A stretch of 64,000 nucleotides of DNA, from the NCBI GenBank assembly GCA_026874595.1, contig CM049322.1, forward strand, positions 48,835,340 to 48,899,339, read 5' to 3'. The stretch is from Sipunculus nudus. Lineage: Eukaryota; Annelida; Sipuncula; Golfingiida; Sipunculidae. The position numbers were made by a program, and so were the translations under genes. This document shows, one piece after another, positions 34,576-47,811 of the stretch. Under the pieces are notes generated by a model that saw nothing but the letters and a program-made list of their open reading frames with translations, made no database searches and had not been told where the DNA came from. The number at the start of each line of letters is the position of its first letter. The stretch's first letter is position 1.

Positions 34576-35852
34576 GCCTATCACAATATCAATAAATTGG
34601 AGTATCAGTTATTCTTTTCATATCTGTAAAAGCATTCATAAAAATAAAATAAAGTGGTCTGTCGAATCGTCTCATCTGTTTTGTATCCGTAGGCAGTGGC
34701 GTATGATTAAAGCTGTAAGGGTTTGGTTACCATTGATATCACAATTAAACGTTTTAGAAACTTTACTTGCCGAGTTTTTATGTTTATAAAAAAGGGGTAC
34801 AGTGGTGCTGTATTGATTCCTAATGCATACAAGAAACTGAAATAAGGCCTAAAGTAGGAAATATACACAACGAATACAAGACAAAAACCAACAACCCAAA
34901 TATCCCATAACCCGACCTTCTAAACAGTAAGTACATCAATCATGAATCTAGGCTTTCACCAGTTTTTTACCACAGTAGAAACAAATAATGGCTCGAGCAT
35001 ATAATTCAAACTAAAAAGATATAAACGTTTAATTGATAAACAAGAACATTTGATATTCATTAAAATGGACTTATCTAAGGAGATGTTGTAAATAAGTAGT
35101 AGCCACAAATTTAACAGACTTTTTTGTCTTAATATATTGAATTTGAATGCTACAAGTAAGATGAACTAAATGCACATATGTTCTATAATAAAAAGATATA
35201 ATGATATACAGATATACATGTAAATTATTGGTTTATGTAGTGTTGAACTGATACTATTAAATAATACTAAATTACACTAACATTACTTTAGTATTTTTGT
35301 GTTTCATGATTAACATGAGAAACCTCACCCTTTGTTCTTTAAAAACTGTATTTAACGTGAAGTTTTTTATTTTACTTCATGGTTAACATTGTGTGAGATG
35401 AATAATTAAATGTAAAAAATAGTGTCTTTACCCGTGGTGAATTTTAATATACCGAAAATGGATTTATGTCGGACTGATCATCAACTGGCTAGAAATAATG
35501 CTGAACTTACCCGAATGGTGCGCATCAATGCGGGAGAAAGCATTTATACGATAGGATTTAAAACTAATAAATTTCATTTTTTAAATGGAGAACAAAAATT
35601 CAAAAAGTTGCAATTTAAAAATAAGGACATATATAAAAGTATCACCAACTGCATTGGGGTGGGATAATGTATTGGGCTAGATCAGGAAATGCTCATATCA
35701 CAATTTGAGAGTAAAGTATTATTAATAGTAACAGAAGCCAAGTAATAATAATACTAGCAGTAATAGATGATAAAAATCGTTGTAATAGGAATTGTAACAG
35801 ATTGATTAGGAAGTAACAGTAATAGTAATAGAACCTGTGTAATAAGAACCAT

Positions 35853-35967
<115 letters not shown>

Positions 35968-36339
35968 CTTTTCCAATCATTTGATATAATATATATTATT
36001 TTCCATTCATTTTATATAATAAATATATATATATATTAATAACGATTTTAAAATCATATTATCATATTTCTTACATAATATTAAATAAAAATAATGGGTA
36101 CAATATTACTTTAACCAATGTGACATACATGAATATTTATTAATTTGAAATGATATATTTTTAAATATTTAAATTATTAGATGTATATATTTTTAGAATA
36201 TATTTAACTGAATATGATTACTTACCCTGAGAGTTTCTTTTTTGCTAATTAATTGCAATTGGCTTATACATTTCATTTGTTTGATAATAATATTTTACTT
36301 TATTATATCTATTACTGTCCCTAATAAAATATAGGGAAA

Positions 36340-36430
36340 AAATAATAATAATAATTTATCTATTATTATTATAGTTATTATTTTTATTTATTTACTTATT
36401 TATTTTTATTATTATTATTATTATTATAAG
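36340..36430. repeat. (ATT)n/(ATA)n trinucleotide-rich tract
   Basis: ATA repeats are followed by ATT repeats on either side of ATTTATTT-type sequence. Confidence 0.8.
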
Positions 36431-36985
36431 TATTATTATTATTTATTCTATCGAATATAGTCGAGGCCCAGGCTATATGCATGACGGTTAACTGGACTAC
36501 TCATGAATACAAGGAATGCGGAGTATTTTGACCAAATATATGTAGTTTTACCAATCCTTCAAAACAAAGATTGAATATCTGTTATCAATAATAACACGAA
36601 AATATTATAGTCCATTCATAAAGGCTGATTTAAACATATGTTCAGGCCTACATACTTAATGTTTAACCGATGGTTTGTTTTTAAACCAACGTCATGCAAT
36701 GGGAGCCTAGCCTCAGTAAACCGGGATCAAGCTAAACGAAGCATAAACAGGAGAACTTATTGGTGAATTGTATCCAAAAGATATAATATAACCGTTCTTT
36801 TTAGGTGACAGCAAGCTCAAACGTTTCAAATCGCTTTGTTCGAAGAAATGCTGACCCAAACACCTGAAGCGAGGTCCGCATGGCGTATGTTGTCATGAGG
36901 GTGTCTCCGGAAGTACTTAGGAACTTGCCCCTTTTCTACCTCCTATCAATAGAGATAAAACAGGGATTACGCTCCCTATTTGACA

Positions 36986-36987
<2 letters not shown>

Positions 36988-37048
<61 letters not shown>
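36988..37048. repeat. (AT)n microsatellite
   Basis: About 30 AT units. Confidence 0.95.
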
Positions 37049-37050
<2 letters not shown>

Positions 37051-38147
37051 CAAGACCAACATGTCGGTAGGCCCGGTCCCTGAAGACCCGGTCCCTGGTC
37101 GAAAATTTATATAAATTATACATCCTCAATAATTCTCTTTTGATGGTTTAAAATACATATGGAATATAAAACGGAAACTGTAGTGAACGGATGCATTGTA
37201 GAGCTGTTAGTACATGTTAACTGTGAACACCTAACAGCATTTGCTATATAAAATGTAATATGACAATACGTGCTCAAACCACCTTGTGCTAAGAATCCTG
37301 CTAAGATTAAATGTCTTCTGAATCAACTCGTGTGCACAGCTCAAAACATACAACCGGAAAAAAATTGTGGTAACGTGCACAGGACCAGAACCTTTCAGCC
37401 GATAAATGAAAAATAATTTAGACCTGCGTTAAAAGGCAGGATAACGTGTGGGGCTCGAAGGGTCTATCAGAGATTAATGGAACAACCCTGGTGATATAAA
37501 GAAGCGTTTAAATTGTCTGAGGTGATATTAGAAGATTTTTTTTGTTCAGTATACCTGTTTCCTACGGTCAAAGTTGCCAACATCAGTGCCCCTCCCTGGC
37601 TATCTGCCATGTGAAACACACTCGCTTTTTCATTAAAACCATTAGCTTAATGTTAAATATGAACTTGATATCAAAATAACGACTTTGATCATGATCTCCT
37701 GACATGAGGAAACGCCTCGAGCTCTTATTATATTAAGGGTATGTTGCTCAATATTTCCGAATATCACAGATGAACATGGGCAAACAGATGTGATGTATCT
37801 ATTGACAGGGCTTGTCAAAATGAAAACAATGTCTTAAATACATCTAGTATCAAATTTGATAAATCATACAAAAATGAAATAAACAAACATGCTTAAAATA
37901 AACTTATGTTATGCTGATTATCGTTTATACTGAGGCTGGTCCCATACTTATCGGGAAGGTGTCGATAGATTAAACCCAAAGCATCAGGAAGATCAGCGAA
38001 ACCATTTTACATGATGGTTTTTTTACACTCACCATTTCAAGCTTGCTCATCTGTCTAACCTTTGTCTTTTATGTCTTTCTGTCTGTCTGTCTGTCTGTCC
38101 CTCTCAAAAATATATAGATATGTATATCTTATAAGAGGAAGAGAGAA

Positions 38148-38149
38148 AT

Positions 38150-38230
<81 letters not shown>
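38148..38230. repeat. (AT)n microsatellite, with a nearby CTGT tract
   Basis: About 40 AT units with one interruption. A CTGT tetranucleotide run lies at 38078-38099. Confidence 0.95.
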
Positions 38231-38231
<1 letters not shown>

Positions 38232-38404
38232 ATATATACAAGGCATTGTAATTTAATGTTTAGAAAAATTTAATGAAAGATTATATTACTGTAAGCATTA
38301 CATCAATACAAAATGTAGAGCTCAAAGTTCAATTTTTTCATCACTTGTAGGACTTTTCGCTTGACTGATGACTCGGCCATTCAAAATGAGCACAAGTCAA
38401 TCTT

Positions 38405-38406
<2 letters not shown>

Positions 38407-38446
<40 letters not shown>
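38407..38446. repeat. (AT)n microsatellite
   Basis: About 20 AT units. Confidence 0.95.
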
Positions 38447-38447
<1 letters not shown>

Positions 38448-38939
38448 TCAAAAGTATTGCCAGACTTACAGTGTGTGATGCAACAAGATATCAATTATAA
38501 AAGAATATGTACATTTCTTCCACATTCAAAATACAATATTTTCAATGAATGGAACCTTATAATGCTAAAACATAAGGACACTAAAGCTAAGTTATTGGGA
38601 GTTATATATATATTTCTTTGTGGTAAATCTGTGACCAGTAAAACTGCCTGGCGTAAGATCCCACGATACCGATACGTGCACCGTTGGTTAAACTGTATGA
38701 TAACAACAGACAGACTATTCATTCCTGATATCACACGTGTTTTCGTATTCAAGATGATGTATTGACCTGTCTTGCAGGCAGTGTAGAAAACAGAGTGATC
38801 TGTTGTCAAAAATACAATTTAAGCCAAATTTAGGGATATAAATCTAAATGGACCTTTTCCTTGTGATGAATCATCTCATGACATGACCATTTTCCTAGCG
38901 AAAATCATGTCCAAGAAAATCGTCTGGTTCTTTAATACC

Positions 38940-39540
38940 ATGAATGTAGCACCCTGTGTCCTCACAGAGCCAGCACAACCACCGCTAATATTAATACGAG
39001 GAGCTGTACCATACAATATCATGTACTTTGAGGAGTTTAGACCCTGTGTCCTCACTCAGCCGGAGCAACCAGCGCTAATATCAACACAAGCAACAAAACC
39101 ATACTATCTATTGCATTCTTGCACAGGGCTCTGGCTCTACTATAATTACCCCAGTGGCCTAGAGGTGGCAGCATAATCAACATAAACAGCACAAGCGCAC
39201 AGCTCCATTTTCATCACTCCAGTGACCAAGAGCTGGCTGCACAAGCAATACAATAACACAATATTCAATCAGTCAGACTATACTCCAATAGGGGGCAGCA
39301 CAAGCGACAAAATCAGCGCACGTCAACAGCTTCATCATCAACACACTTGTGACCAATCGATGGCAGCACCAGCAACACAACAACACAACATTCTATCTGT
39401 CAGACTATATTACTATAGGGGGCAGCACAAGTAACACAACCAGCACAAGGTAACAGCTCAATTTCATAACACCAATGACCATGGGATGGCAGTATATGCA
39501 ACACAACATTCAATCATTCCATCATCGATCATTGAGGGCA
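38940..39540. repeat. Degenerate tandem repeats (about 120 bp unit)
   Basis: Three units of about 115-130 bp from roughly 39180 share GCAGCACAAG, ACAGCTYCATTTTCAT, GTGACCAA, ACACAACATTC and CAGACTATA blocks. A related pair at 38950-39100 shares ACCCTGTGTCCTCAC and GCTAATATYAA. Confidence 0.7.
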
Positions 39541-41050
39541 GCATGCGGGGATTTACTTGTTCAAAGGGTTTGATATGTGACGGTACATGGAATAGTCCTG
39601 TTTAACATTGAATCAGCCTATGTGTGTATCACAGCAGCACAAAATTTTCCATGTATAAAACTGTGTCGGGCGGCCAACACTCTCATGTATCAACGGTCGG
39701 ATTTACAATTTATAAAATTATCTTTCTATAGCTGTATGGGGTAGCTTCCCACCCATTAGTATATGGGTGGCCTATGGTATCTTTCTGTTTAATAATGAAA
39801 ATAGTCTCTGAATGTATTAAAGCGTCAAAAGACAGGATTTAACATGTATACAACTGTGTGAGGTGGCTAACACACTGGTATATGGGTTTTGTTTGTTTCT
39901 GACAGGGGTCTATATGGGCTTCACAGCTTAACAAGATAGGACTTACCATGAATAAGCTAGAGGGACATGAAATTGAATTCCTGTACAGATGCCAATAAAT
40001 TCAATGTAGGAGGATTTTGTACATGTATCTTATCATTTGAATATATAGTTCTGTAACTGCCCAGGTATCAATGGTCTATGAAATAGCCCAGTGTACATTT
40101 GGAATATAAATATGCAAGAATAAACACTGTTCATAAACTGTTTAGTAGGCTTATAAAAAATAAATACTAAAACAATTCCTGCATTTTCAACCTTCACTTG
40201 AACTGACAACAACAACAATCTTTTTTTAACAAAATTTACACAAAAAAAAAGATTAGTTTCATGAGCTTGTCCATGCGAATTATTTATTGGAATTAAAATA
40301 AATGCCCTCTGAACACGGAACCAAAACCTTCATACCTCAAGTTATGTTGAAGACTACAACTTAATCATGTGTACATATATCTGAAATAAGTATGTATGTA
40401 TAATTTGCTTATTACAAATTATTTGGATACTTTGCCGGGTTGTTTTCATAGCGTCACCTAGTTTTTTACCCATAAGAGAGGATAAATCCTAATTGGACAA
40501 TTTCAAGATATCCCATGCATTTTTTTATTATGAAAGTTAGGCTTAAGCAGAATATTTCACAATATAGATTACATTATTGTGAATGGCTAATTTTTTCATG
40601 GCCTATATATATAGGCAGGACATACGTCGTCATTTCCAATTATTTTATCCGAAGTAAGAACAAGAATGTATTCAAATCTAAAAATATAAAATTCATGTGA
40701 TTTCTCAGTTTAGGAGTCGACGTTTAATATACGAAAATGTCAAATGTGGTATCATCAGCCTGATGCAACAAATCAAAGCATTCCATTTCACAGTTTTTTA
40801 AAATATTTCAATAGAATGATTACAGTGATATTTCCCATATGTTAACCATCTCAACCTGCTGTGCTATATTCTTTGTAACCTTGCATGTTGACACAGAAAC
40901 AGCTCTCACAATTGCAGTCCGATAACGACTAAAATATAGGTTGTGCAACTGGTCCAATATAATATAGAAAGCAAATAAACGCGTGAGTCTTTGAACCTTT
41001 AAATTAGTTTTACCTAATATTGACAGAATAAAGCAAAAAAATCCATATAT
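39541..41050. other. Spacer with no recognised gene
   Basis: A weak repeat of about 200 bp is suggested by CATGTATAAAACTGTGTCGG (39650) and CATGTATACAACTGTGTGAG (39843). I find nothing else. Confidence 0.45.
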
Positions 41051-41051
41051 C

Positions 41052-41690
41052 ATGGCGCGACCTGGATTTTAAAAAAAAAATTTACACATTTTTTCTCAAT
41101 TTTTGGAACCTTTAAAGATGCCGTCGTCTGATAACAGGGCGTAAATCGTTGCCATTGCAACTAGAAACTTCTACCTTGACTTCCTAAGAGGTACATCAAA
41201 AGTCTCCATGGAAACCTGAAATTATGATCGTTAAATCATTTGAACTCTAGGGCTTTTAAATACCACTCAGTATACTCAGGTCACCTTGATTCTTTGCATG
41301 CATATTTATTATGGACTGTTTCGTCAGTTCCTGCAGACTGGTGGTACCAACTGGATTTTATCTAATTTTTACCCATTTCTTTTTCTATTTTTGAGACCTT
41401 CATAGATGTGGTTGTCCATTAACAAGGCACAAATCATTACCATTGGACACAGAAACTTCTTACTTGATATCATAAGAAGTTTATTAAAAATTTCTATGGA
41501 AACCTGTAATTAGGTCTCTGTTGCCATAATTCTTTAAGCCATGGGGCTCAGAAATACCCCCAAGAATAATTAAAAATTTGTTAAAAAGCTCCAGTATCTG
41601 AAGAACTAATGCATTGATAACCATGATTTTTTGCTTGCATATTAATCATCGATTGTTTCGTTATTCTCTGCGGACTGATGGCGCCACCTA
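41052..41690 (+). repeat. Tandem dispersed repeat (about 290-340 bp unit)
   Basis: Two colinear units start near 41052 and 41340, and a third start lies at about 41677. Shared blocks include TTGCCATTGCAACTAGAAAC / TTACCATTGGACACAGAAAC, TGGAAACCTG and CTGCAGACTGGTGG / CTGCGGACTGATGG. A fragment also occurs at 3620-3800. Confidence 0.75.
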
Positions 41691-41730
41691 GATATTTTTC
41701 GAGGTTTTACACATTTTTTCTATATTTTAG

Positions 41731-42027
41731 AGTTCTTCTACTAATTTATGTTTATAACAAGGACCAAAGAAGTCGTAATAATTTATACTTATCACAGGGA
41801 CCGAAGATGTTCTACTAATTATGCTTATAACAAGGGCCAAAGCTGTACTATTAATTCATGTTTAAAACAAAGACCAAAGATGTTCTACTAATTAATGCTT
41901 ATAACAGGACCACATATGTTTTACTTACTTATACTGATAACAGGGACCAAAAATGTTCTGCAAATTTATGCTGATAACAGGAATCAAATACGTTTTCCTT
42001 CTTTATGCGTATAATACGGATCAAAGT
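41731..42027. repeat. Degenerate 38-40-bp tandem repeat, about 7 copies
   Basis: Each unit has TTCTACTAATTTATGCTTAT followed by AACAGGGACCAAAGA with variations. Confidence 0.85.
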
Positions 42028-42045
42028 ATATATATATATCAGTGA

Positions 42046-42415
42046 TGTAGGACTCGGGTCCGGACTTAAGTTTTAGGGACTCGGACATGGACTCGTAAGT
42101 CTTGGACTCGGACATGTACTCTGACTTGGAGTGAATAAACTCTGGACATACTATGACTTTCATGCCTATTCAAAATATCCAACAGGACACTATAAAAAGA
42201 CTATATAGAAAAAGGTCAAGCACAGAAAACATTTATTTTAAAGTTCGATGATAAGGAGATTTGTATTGCACTCGGACTCAGACTCCTGTTCCAAATAATC
42301 GGACTGGAAGAAGATGGACTTACACTCGAATCTCAAGGACTCAGACTTGGATTCGGACTCGGGTAGCCAGGTTAGGAACTTACACTAGAACTCGGGTAGC
42401 CAAGACTGGGGAAAG
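42046..42415. repeat. GACTCGGACT-rich repeat
   Basis: Two blocks (42046-42145 and 42268-42415) consist of degenerate GGACTCGGACTCG words on the plus strand, separated by about 120 bp of other sequence. This is typical of a dispersed family seen in many invertebrate genomes. It is not coding. Confidence 0.6.
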
Positions 42416-42989
42416 GGATTCGATGGTAAGCACAAAGCATTCGTAGTATAATTTGATATCGTTCCTGTGATGTAAATCGTCTACCATCTCAAACTATTAA
42501 AAATTTTAACTGTCTATTGAATATTGCAAAAATACCTGTTTGTGCTTGCATACTTTCTTATATTCGGCACCTCTCGTTTAACATGCACGTTTTGAATAAG
42601 CTACAACAATTTTGAGAGTTTAACTGAATCTTTATTACAGATTTTAAATTATTTCCAGTAGAAGAGCATACAGAGTACATTGACCACAAACTTTTTAAGA
42701 TTATGATCCAGTATTTTATTTTACTTATGCACACTTATCAGCAGTTGCGTAAAATGCTGATGAAAGACCACTGTATTTATGCCATGAATATGAATCATTA
42801 TACTGTCCATTGAGAAACCTGTTCCTTTTAAAGCATTCAAATCATCTGGTTATAAATTGTTAAGAAAGGGTATGGTATTTAAACAATTTGTAGAATATAT
42901 GAATATAGCTTTATATCTTAATTATCAACTTATTATTCATGAAAGTTATGTCCTTCACGCCGTCGTAGTTTTTGCATTTATAGAAGCAA

Positions 42990-44492
42990 TCAGCAAGCCT
43001 TCTCACAAACGGAAGCGAATTTTTCCCCACATTTCCAGTCATTCCATTTGTAACTTGACCCTTTTTCAAGAAGAACGCAGTCTTGGTAGCCGCCATAGTT
43101 ATTTGGTTGATTATGTAACCAATCGGTATAAGAAAGCTTGTGGTGACCAGCTTCCCAGACATAATTTCCTTCATGGGATATGTCGTTTCCTCCGATCCAG
43201 ACAGTCTTTTTGTAAATGTTCTTAACTATTCCAACAAGGTAGTCGTTCTCACCCTTTGTTTCGATGCTGACCAAATGCCCGCCCAAATGATGACAGTTGT
43301 CCTTCGCTTGCAACCACATCATAGGTTTGCTCACTATCTTATAGCAAGAGGGCGAGAGTCTAATCCTCCCATCATGGTAACGATGAGGGAATCCAAGCCG
43401 TGTTCCAAGAGCTAAAATCAATAAACTTAGAGTTCAAAGTTTTTTTTGTGTATATATTGAAAACTGTTCTTGATCAACTGAGCTAATAAGATATGCATCT
43501 GTAACACTGTGGTTTGTAAGCTGATGAAGCGTTCAGTGTTCTGGATCAAATATGGCATAACTGTGTGGTAATGTACGGATGTCTAACCCTATGGTAAGCT
43601 ACAAGGAGAGCCCCTATGAAAAATTATATCTCACAGTTCATCCCTGTCTATATCAAAATTAAATCCATAATGTCATACATAAAAGAAAAACTGCACAGAA
43701 AGCTCTCTTTCAGCTTTTTGATACAATAACCTATCACACCGCCTATTCTTTAAAAATTTTATCTCTTCTCGTTTTTAGACTTGAAACGCTTGTAGACTTA
43801 ATATAGCTTTCCCATGTGCATGAACAAATGAACACAATATGGAAGTACATTAAGGACACCAGTTACCTTTAACAATGAAAGAGCTATTTAAATTGTTTAT
43901 ACAGAGATCGGATTCCTACAACCAAATTATATTTATTATTATAGCACTAGTTATGAAATCAAACTGAATTTACCATTCTTGACAGAAAGCACTGGAAATC
44001 TTTAGTCCTTATATTTAGGTTAAATCTGCGCCGTCTGGTAAATTTCGTAGAGCTTTTGGAGTTAATTAGTTAATCATATGAAGCGACTCCCAGATAAAAG
44101 AAAATTTGTTAGCAAAATTATTTATTTATAATTTATAATTATATACACTAAATTATTACCTGTAATTGTCCAACATTTACGGTATTGTAATCTAAAGAAA
44201 TATTTCAAAATAAAGCACTTGATTATATTTGTATGTGTACTGTGTATGGCACAGTGATTTCACTTCTCTTTTAAATAAATTTGGACACTTTGGTCAAATC
44301 ACAGGAAAATTGTGTGATTAAGTGATTTCAAATTGAAATAAGTAGTTCTAAAACTGGGTCTTGTTTAGTTTTATTTTTGACATCCAATTCTTAGAGGTTC
44401 GAAAATTAAACATATTTACTACTTGTTGAAAGCGAAATTGCCGCCATCATCAGTACTACGAAAGACATCATTTCTCTTCTTGCTGGTTCTCT
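42990..44492 (-). CDS. Secreted C-type lectin
   Basis: Two coding exons: 44471-44423 (signal peptide, within an exon starting at 44492 after a TTTCAG acceptor) and 43411-42990. Product about 156 aa. MMSFVVLMMAAISLST is a typical signal peptide. The donor (A-GTAGTA) and acceptor (TTTTAG) agree in phase 1, giving Thr at the joint. The domain has SCYKI, the WLQAKDNCHHLGGHLVSIE stretch, VWIGGNDI (WIGG core), NQPNN at the position of the sugar-specificity EPN/QPD triplet, QDCVLL, WND and two final cysteine pairs (WKC, SVCEKAC). WND supports calcium binding. QPN is a non-standard triplet, so sugar preference cannot be predicted. Related proteins act as secreted recognition molecules in invertebrate immunity. 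There are no internal stops. It is the only intact lectin in the window. Confidence 0.88.
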
Positions 44493-44762
44493 CTGAAATA
44501 GATTAAAAAGAATACTTTCTTTTCAATGTACCAAACACATAGTATGCATTTAAACGTATAAAAGTGGTGCTGTGTAAGAAAGCATTGTATGAACATGCTG
44601 AGATATGCTAAGAGAGTATTTATATGAACAAAAGAAACATCATAAACTACACACACACACAAACATATATATATTTATATATTGATATATGTATGCTTGT
44701 ACTATATATATACATATACACATGAATGCTAGTATACAACAATACAACAAGGCTCTATTAGC

Positions 44763-44812
<50 letters not shown>

Positions 44813-47490
44813 CATCGAACACATTCAATCTTTAAGATCCTGTGCTCCAATTCATAATTAAAATCATTGTTTCGGTGGAACGTGTTACTGTTACGTACTA
44901 CCAGCATTGCAAACAGTACTTACCACACACATATAATATTATTATTATTATTATCATCATTATTATTTAATGATTCGGTCCTGTTATGCACCTCTTAAAA
45001 GGACTTGTTTTACTCTATGTTTAAGCACCATTCAAATATCACATTTTATAGACAAAACTTACCCGTAACAAGTGCTCTGCAATGTGTCGTCTGCTTAATG
45101 CACGCGGTGCAAGCAAGCTCTACTTTATACTATCCGAGATTCGACGTGGAAGTAAGAGGCGGCAGACAATCATCATTTTACGTCAGTCAATCTATTCACA
45201 GTCAAATCTGGAGTCGGGAATTAGAGGGGCGTTAATACCTATGGCGTTCAGGTAAATGCGAACGCTCACCAGATATATGTTTTCGACTACTGTATATACA
45301 TCCAGAAATATATCCAGGCTACTTTAATGTTGAAGTAAGTTCAACTTATTGATATCCTTAAATTTCATGAACCCTTGATTATCTTGAACTACAATGTCTT
45401 AAATACTGTTGTAAATCTCAGCATGAGGATAATGGCAGAAAAAAACACTACAATTTATAGCCCCTTTCAATAATAAAACAGGTTAAGAAAATATCATAAT
45501 GAAAAGGACCGGCAAATACATTTAGGTAATAACCCATTGCAAACGGCAACATATAGTGATTTGATTAAAGAATCAATGAAAAAAGGTAACGGTTTCCAAT
45601 ACGTTTCCTAATATAGCTTGTGGAAATGGTGCGTCATCAATTAAAATAACACAGCGTGCTCTACGGATTTTGCAATTGGTAAACTTATACAGAAATGTCT
45701 ACTCTTTTATGCACCTTGTACTTTTTTATTTTTTTTTGAAAGCGTGGCCACTGCCTCTTCTTAATCTCAGCTTAACCTCTAAGGGACTTCCCAATTTATA
45801 ATACCGTGTCTCAATTCAATAATATTATTCCGTCCTAACTCAACATAGCAAGGATCGGTCAAATTAATTTTTTGTTCTAATTTTCTTTTATTTAATAGAT
45901 TTACACTTTTTTATAGTAAAAGTCATACGATTATGTATACAGGAATTATCGTTTAAATGTATAGACATTAAATCATTTACTCTGTTGATTAATTCTGGCA
46001 AAGTCGATAATAAGATGCACTGTGTTTATTAATACCCTTAGGTCTTAGGCCTCTTTTAGCTTCTTCTAAAACTGGCCTGAAAGGAGAAATATCTTACTCC
46101 GGGGAAAAAAAGTACCTAAAGCAGTACCTGTTTCTCACTCCGTTGATGTACTTTTTGGCCTCCTCCAGTGCCGCGGAGTATATTTTTTAGGAAAAGTTCG
46201 AAACAAACGAAACAAAGAAAGAAGAAATATAAATCATCAGCAAACTTATTTTTATATGTTGCACCGTTGACATATTTATTTCAGCCTGGGTCTTACTAGT
46301 GTGATTGTGATGTCGTTATATTACTAATAAAGAAAACACAGTTAGTAATTAATGGGGCCCGCCGTGAAGATTTTTCCGCACTCGATATGTTAAGGGGTGG
46401 TTACAACATAAGTAATAATCAATACATGCCACTATCCATGAAAAAATTAATATCAATCTCTTGAACAAACGGCCTATAAAAACCTGTGTCAACAAGGTCA
46501 AGAGAGGCAGACATTCAACTAGTACATTGTTTTATGCATGCAATATGTGGAAGGTTATTCTGTATCATATTTACGTGCGCTTGACCAAATATCTTCGTTT
46601 TTTTCTTTACTATGTTGAACTCCCATTCGGTTCACCAAATATAAACTAGTCATCCATGTCTCCTTGTGAATTGTGCTGAATAACATTTATTAAAAAACAA
46701 CAATTTCTCTATGGTATTACATGATATGACATAAACTAAAAGAGTCGTTTCTTCAATAGACGATATACCATCGGATGGTGTGTCAGTGCGGAAATAATTT
46801 TTCAAACTAGGACATTGGCAGCTAAGAAGACCTTACAATAACTCTGATTTGCCGAAGACTGATATAAATTTTTCGTATAAAAGAAGGAATAATATATTGA
46901 AATTATATGCAAACAAGGGGACAGTACAACCCAGCTGGCAATTTGCAGTTTACTGTGAACTTGATCTTCTAACGTCAGCATAAACAAGATCCCAACAAGG
47001 TATTAAAAAAAATGATATGTAGTACAAGTAGCATCAAACAGGGATAAATGTATTTTTAATTCATTTTTTTTTCATTTTTAAGTAATTAATTTCATTAAAA
47101 AGTAATTTAGTGCCCATAAGTAACATTTGAGAAAAAAATCATATCCATCATATCTTGTAACTAAAGTATACGTCTAATTTTCCTGTTTGCTAAACTGGTT
47201 GCAATATTTTTACAACAAAAGTTCAATTTAAAAATTAAAAAAAAATCAACTGGAGACTTCCGTTTTCTATATGTAAAAAAGCATTTATATCAGTAGTAAC
47301 AATCCATCAATTACATACGATAGTAATTCGACTAGTTTAAAAAAACTAGCTTTAAGTAAAATGACAATGATATCTTCGTCCAACAGACTCTTCGGGGAAC
47401 AACGCCTACTCATTCAAATAGCAATAGCTATTATGGCACCTAATTAACAGCTGCTGATGTTTTTAATCGGTGTAAGGTGTATTAACTTTT
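44493..47490. other. Upstream flank of the lectin and spacer, no gene recognised
   Basis: Contains (AT)n (44764-44806) and ATT repeats (44937-44968). The acceptor-like start of the exon at 44492 implies a 5' non-coding exon in this interval, but I cannot place it. Confidence 0.4.
44764..44806. repeat. (AT)n microsatellite
   Basis: About 21 AT units upstream (minus strand) of the lectin gene. Confidence 0.95.
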
Positions 47491-47811
47491 TTTTAAATAA
47501 GTTTATTTACAAAAAAGAGTACATAAGGATACTTACAAACGATACAAACATAGATGTACATCTACACAAATACATAATAAACATAAGAATACATAAACTT
47601 GTAAACAAACATATCACTGGCTTTAATTTAACCTAAGGAATGACAGAACCAGATAAAAAAAGAAACACACAAAAGAACCTACAACCCAGAATAAAAAGTA
47701 AATAAATAAAACTATTTATCCCATAGTAATAAGTCGAATTGCTGTTTCTTGATTTAATTAATTATTTGTTTATTTATTTATTTATTCACTTTTTATGGAG
47801 GTTTGCTTGAG

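Noticed and set aside
35422-35667. 81-codon frame on the plus strand
   Set aside because: No family motif, no splice context and very AT-rich surroundings.
38361-38809. Open frames on both strands (134 and 104 codons)
   Set aside because: The plus frame runs through an (AT)n tract, the frames overlap antisense and neither shows a recognisable domain.
42911-43415. Plus-strand frames opposite the lectin exon
   Set aside because: They are antisense shadows of the lectin domain on the minus strand.
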